Below are positions 24,583-25,989 of a stretch of 25,989 nucleotides of DNA, one piece after another. Location: contig CAWZYQ010000042.1 of the NCBI GenBank assembly GCA_963966275.1, forward strand, positions 1 to 25,989, in the 5' to 3' direction. The position numbers and the translations under genes are program-made. The notes beneath the pieces were generated by a model that had not been told where the DNA came from, ran no database searches, and saw nothing but the letters and a program-made list of their open reading frames with translations. Origin of the DNA: UBA10427 sp003500135. GTDB taxonomy: Bacteria > Bacteroidota > Bacteroidia > Cytophagales > Cyclobacteriaceae. The number at the start of each line of letters is the position of its first letter. Position 1 is the stretch's first letter.

Positions 24583-24609
24583 AAGCCTTCCGTTCAGGAA
24601 GGCTTTTTT
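24583..24609 (+). terminator. Intrinsic terminator after tRNA-His
   Basis: Stem AAGCCTTCC (24583-24591) and GGAAGGCTT (24597-24605), perfect over 9 bp with loop GTTCA and a T-run to 24609. It starts 6 bp past the tRNA. Confidence 0.9.
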
Positions 24610-24824
24610 GTTTATAAATTGACCCAATAAAGGCCTAAATACAACTGTTGGCAGGACTTATATTACGATTTTGTTAAGTAATGATTGATCAATTATCATT
24701 CTTTAAATTCTTACCCTCCTCCTTATTGGATAAATCAAATTTTTAAAGATTACCGATATTATTTATATAATTTTTATAATAATACAGTAAAAAATGATAA
24801 TTATATATTTTTTATCTCTATTTA

Positions 24825-24857
24825 TTTGAATTTCATAATTTTTATCTTTTATCTTTG
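24825..24857 (+). promoter_or_regulatory. Bacteroidota-type promoter of the secreted repeat protein
   Basis: TTTG (24825-24828), 21 bp, then TATCTTTG (24850-24857), an excellent match to the phylum consensus. It lies 36 bp before the ATG at 24894. The upstream stretch 24680-24840 is very AT-rich and could act as an UP-like region; I see no gene in 24610-24824. Confidence 0.75.
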
Positions 24858-24893
24858 CAATGTCAATCATTTTAAAGGTCAAATATTAAAGAG

Positions 24894-25481
24894 ATGAAAA
24901 AAATCACTATGGCCCTTGCGTTGTTGTTAGGCACATTCCTGGCAACTACGTCTTTTGCCGGTATCAAGGATACTGAAGCAAAGAAAAAGGAAAACAGAAT
25001 TAAAGTAGAGCGAAAGGCGGGGAGTAAGTATGAGCTTACTTACCTTACTATCGGAGAAGGATCCGTTAGAATAAATATTTATGATCAGAAAGGCATTCAA
25101 CTTCATTCAGAGAGGATTGATAACATCAGTTCATTTACAAAATCTTTTGATTTCAGAATATTACCTGATGGTGAATACGCCTTTGAGATCATGGATGAGA
25201 CCGGGAAAATCAGCACTGCAATCCACCATATTGTGAAAAACAGGCTTAAGGCTGAAGTGACAGTATTGGAAGCTGATAAATACCGTGTTTTGGTAAGAGG
25301 TAGTCATATGGCGCCGGTTATGGTCAATATTTACGATAGCCGTTATGAGTTGATTTACACGGATGAGGTGAAAATAGGCAAAAGCTTCACCAAAGTGTAC
25401 GACCTTTCAAAAGTAAGGGCCAGAAACCTCGTATTCGAGGTTTCAGAAAACGGAAAACTAATATCCAGAAGAAAATTTTAA
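24894..25481 (+). CDS. Secreted protein with two related beta-rich repeats
   Basis: 195 residues with a Sec signal peptide (hydrophobic 5-20, cleavage near TTSFA). The mature part holds two related segments of about 75 residues. Repeat 1 (about 35-110) has VRINIYDQKGIQLHSERI, SFTKSFDF and EYAFEIMDETGKIS; repeat 2 (about 112-195) has VMVNIYDSRYELIYTDEV, SFTKVYDL and NLVFEVSENGKLIS. Each looks like a small beta-sandwich reminiscent of the type IX secretion C-terminal (Por-tail) fold, but it lacks an evident T9SS tail of its own. Function unknown; probably periplasmic or surface. It has its own strong promoter and terminator. Confidence 0.85.
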   Translation: MKKITMALALLLGTFLATTSFAGIKDTEAKKKENRIKVERKAGSKYELTYLTIGEGSVRINIYDQKGIQLHSERIDNISSFTKSFDFRILPDGEYAFEIMDETGKISTAIHHIVKNRLKAEVTVLEADKYRVLVRGSHMAPVMVNIYDSRYELIYTDEVKIGKSFTKVYDLSKVRARNLVFEVSENGKLISRRKF

Positions 25482-25504
25482 TTTTAAGTGTTTCATATTA
25501 TTTG

Positions 25505-25532
25505 AAAAAGCTCCTTTTATGGAGCTTTTTTT
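25505..25532. terminator. Bidirectional terminator between convergent genes
   Basis: Stem AAAAAGCTCC (25505-25514) and GGAGCTTTTT (25521-25530), loop TTTTAT, with T-runs on both strands. It serves the secreted-protein gene (plus) and the glycosyltransferase fragment (minus), whose stop is at 25536. Confidence 0.85.
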
Positions 25533-25535
25533 CAT

Positions 25536-25989
25536 TTAAGCAGATCCCTTCCCCAGTTTGATATAATTGTGGAACCCACCTATTTGTTTCCCTTCAGGCA
25601 GAAAGTTGTTTTCAAAGAAAGAAAGTATTCTTGGTCGTAACTGATCATGTGCAAAGCGTGGTTGGCCCGGCTTATGCTTTCTGGTATAATTGAGCTGATG
25701 AGACCAGTTAAAGCTTTCAATTTTGGGTTGCATAGCAGCGGGGTGCGTGCCTTTAAACTCCCTTAATTTTCCAAGAGGACCATAATCAAAATACTGCTTT
25801 TCTTTTTCAAACGTTTCATTTGCTTTTTGTGTACCAAAGTGATTGGTATTGAAATATTTTCTTTTCCTTACCATAAATTCCGGCGGACGAACCCAACCAT
25901 AGTGGTATATATGGGCATCCAGTTCAATTACTTTTAAGGTTCTACTGGTAATTTAATGGATAGAGGCTAAGTCCTCCATGGAAAAACAG
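25536..25989 (-). pseudogene. C-terminal end of a family 2 glycosyltransferase-like gene with an in-frame stop
   Basis: The frame from the ATG at 25874 gives 112 residues, but the coding signal extends upstream: LKVIELDAHIYHYGWVRPPE lies at about 25875-25940, before that ATG. YHYGWVRPPE, GPLGKLREFKGTHPAAMQ and the tail FFENNFLPEGKQIGGFHNYIKL match the end of small glycosyltransferases common in Bacteroidota that I recall as family 2-like. A TAA at 25953-25955 interrupts the same frame; beyond it the frame stays open to the window end but with only weak resemblance to the expected sequence. So it is either a nonsense-mutated pseudogene or a damaged 3' end of a gene whose start lies outside. 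The catalytic part is not in view. Confidence 0.6.

Noticed and set aside
24685..24897. 70-codon plus-strand frame rich in Tyr, Phe, Ile, Asn
   Set aside because: It lies in very AT-rich DNA, covers the promoter of the next gene and overlaps its start; composition reflects base content, not a protein.
1..25989. CRISPR array, prophage or defence system
   Set aside because: No regularly spaced identical repeats, integrase, capsid, nuclease-methylase or toxin-antitoxin genes were seen on either strand.

Overview
The window looks like chromosome from a carotenoid-making member of the Bacteroidota, probably a Cytophagales-type marine or soil bacterium. This rests on TonB-dependent receptors with a carboxypeptidase-regulatory-like N-terminal domain, promoters of the TTG-N19..23-TAnnTTTG type, a Rho factor with a long charged N-terminal insertion, Bacteroidota-style IspH and dihydroorotase, and weak Shine-Dalgarno sequences. 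No species can be named from the sequence alone.

Left edge (1-1950): a small zinc-finger-like hypothetical gene, then about 440 bp of degenerate 21-bp tandem units that read as heptapeptide repeats, the C-terminal remnant of an ISNCY-like transposase, and a 5'-truncated, frameshifted OmpA-family gene. This is a decaying, low-constraint stretch.

Carotenoid block (1952-10491, all minus strand): reading in the direction of transcription, cruF-like gene, a MerR/B12-binding regulator, a 268-bp control region, then a tight six-gene run: ECF sigma factor, crtI, crtB, ispH, crtZ and a TonB-dependent receptor. Gaps are 23, 6, 8, 4 and 3 bp. The control region has a terminator for the regulator gene, a clear Bacteroidota-type promoter for the sigma/crt operon, and seven copies of TTGTTTAA/TTAAACAA, six of them forming three inverted pairs with 16-17 bp between half-sites. 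One copy lies inside the promoter spacer and another next to the -7 box. I infer that the MerR/B12 protein controls the operon through these sites, a possible light- or cobalamin-responsive switch resembling CarH/LitR systems. The gene set gives IPP/DMAPP supply (IspH), phytoene synthesis (CrtB), desaturation (CrtI), C-1' hydration (CruF-like) and ring hydroxylation (CrtZ). No lycopene cyclase, ketolase or CrtD-like 3,4-desaturase was recognised in the window.

Housekeeping block (10540-24609): a DUF4286-like gene, GNAT acetyltransferase, lipoprotein prolyl oligopeptidase, serS, rho with its terminator, a LamB-like porin gene, gcvP, a DEAD-box helicase, dihydroorotase and tRNA-His. The porin gene is split by a 161-bp hairpin-rich MITE-like element. 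The element has 17-bp imperfect terminal inverted repeats and is flanked by a 5-bp TTCAA duplication; removing it with one TTCAA copy restores one uninterrupted 476-residue frame. This is the cleanest unexpected structure in the window.

Right edge (24610-25989): an AT-rich leader with a good promoter drives a small secreted two-repeat protein, followed by a shared bidirectional terminator and the C-terminal end of a family 2 glycosyltransferase-like gene that carries an in-frame stop and runs off the window.
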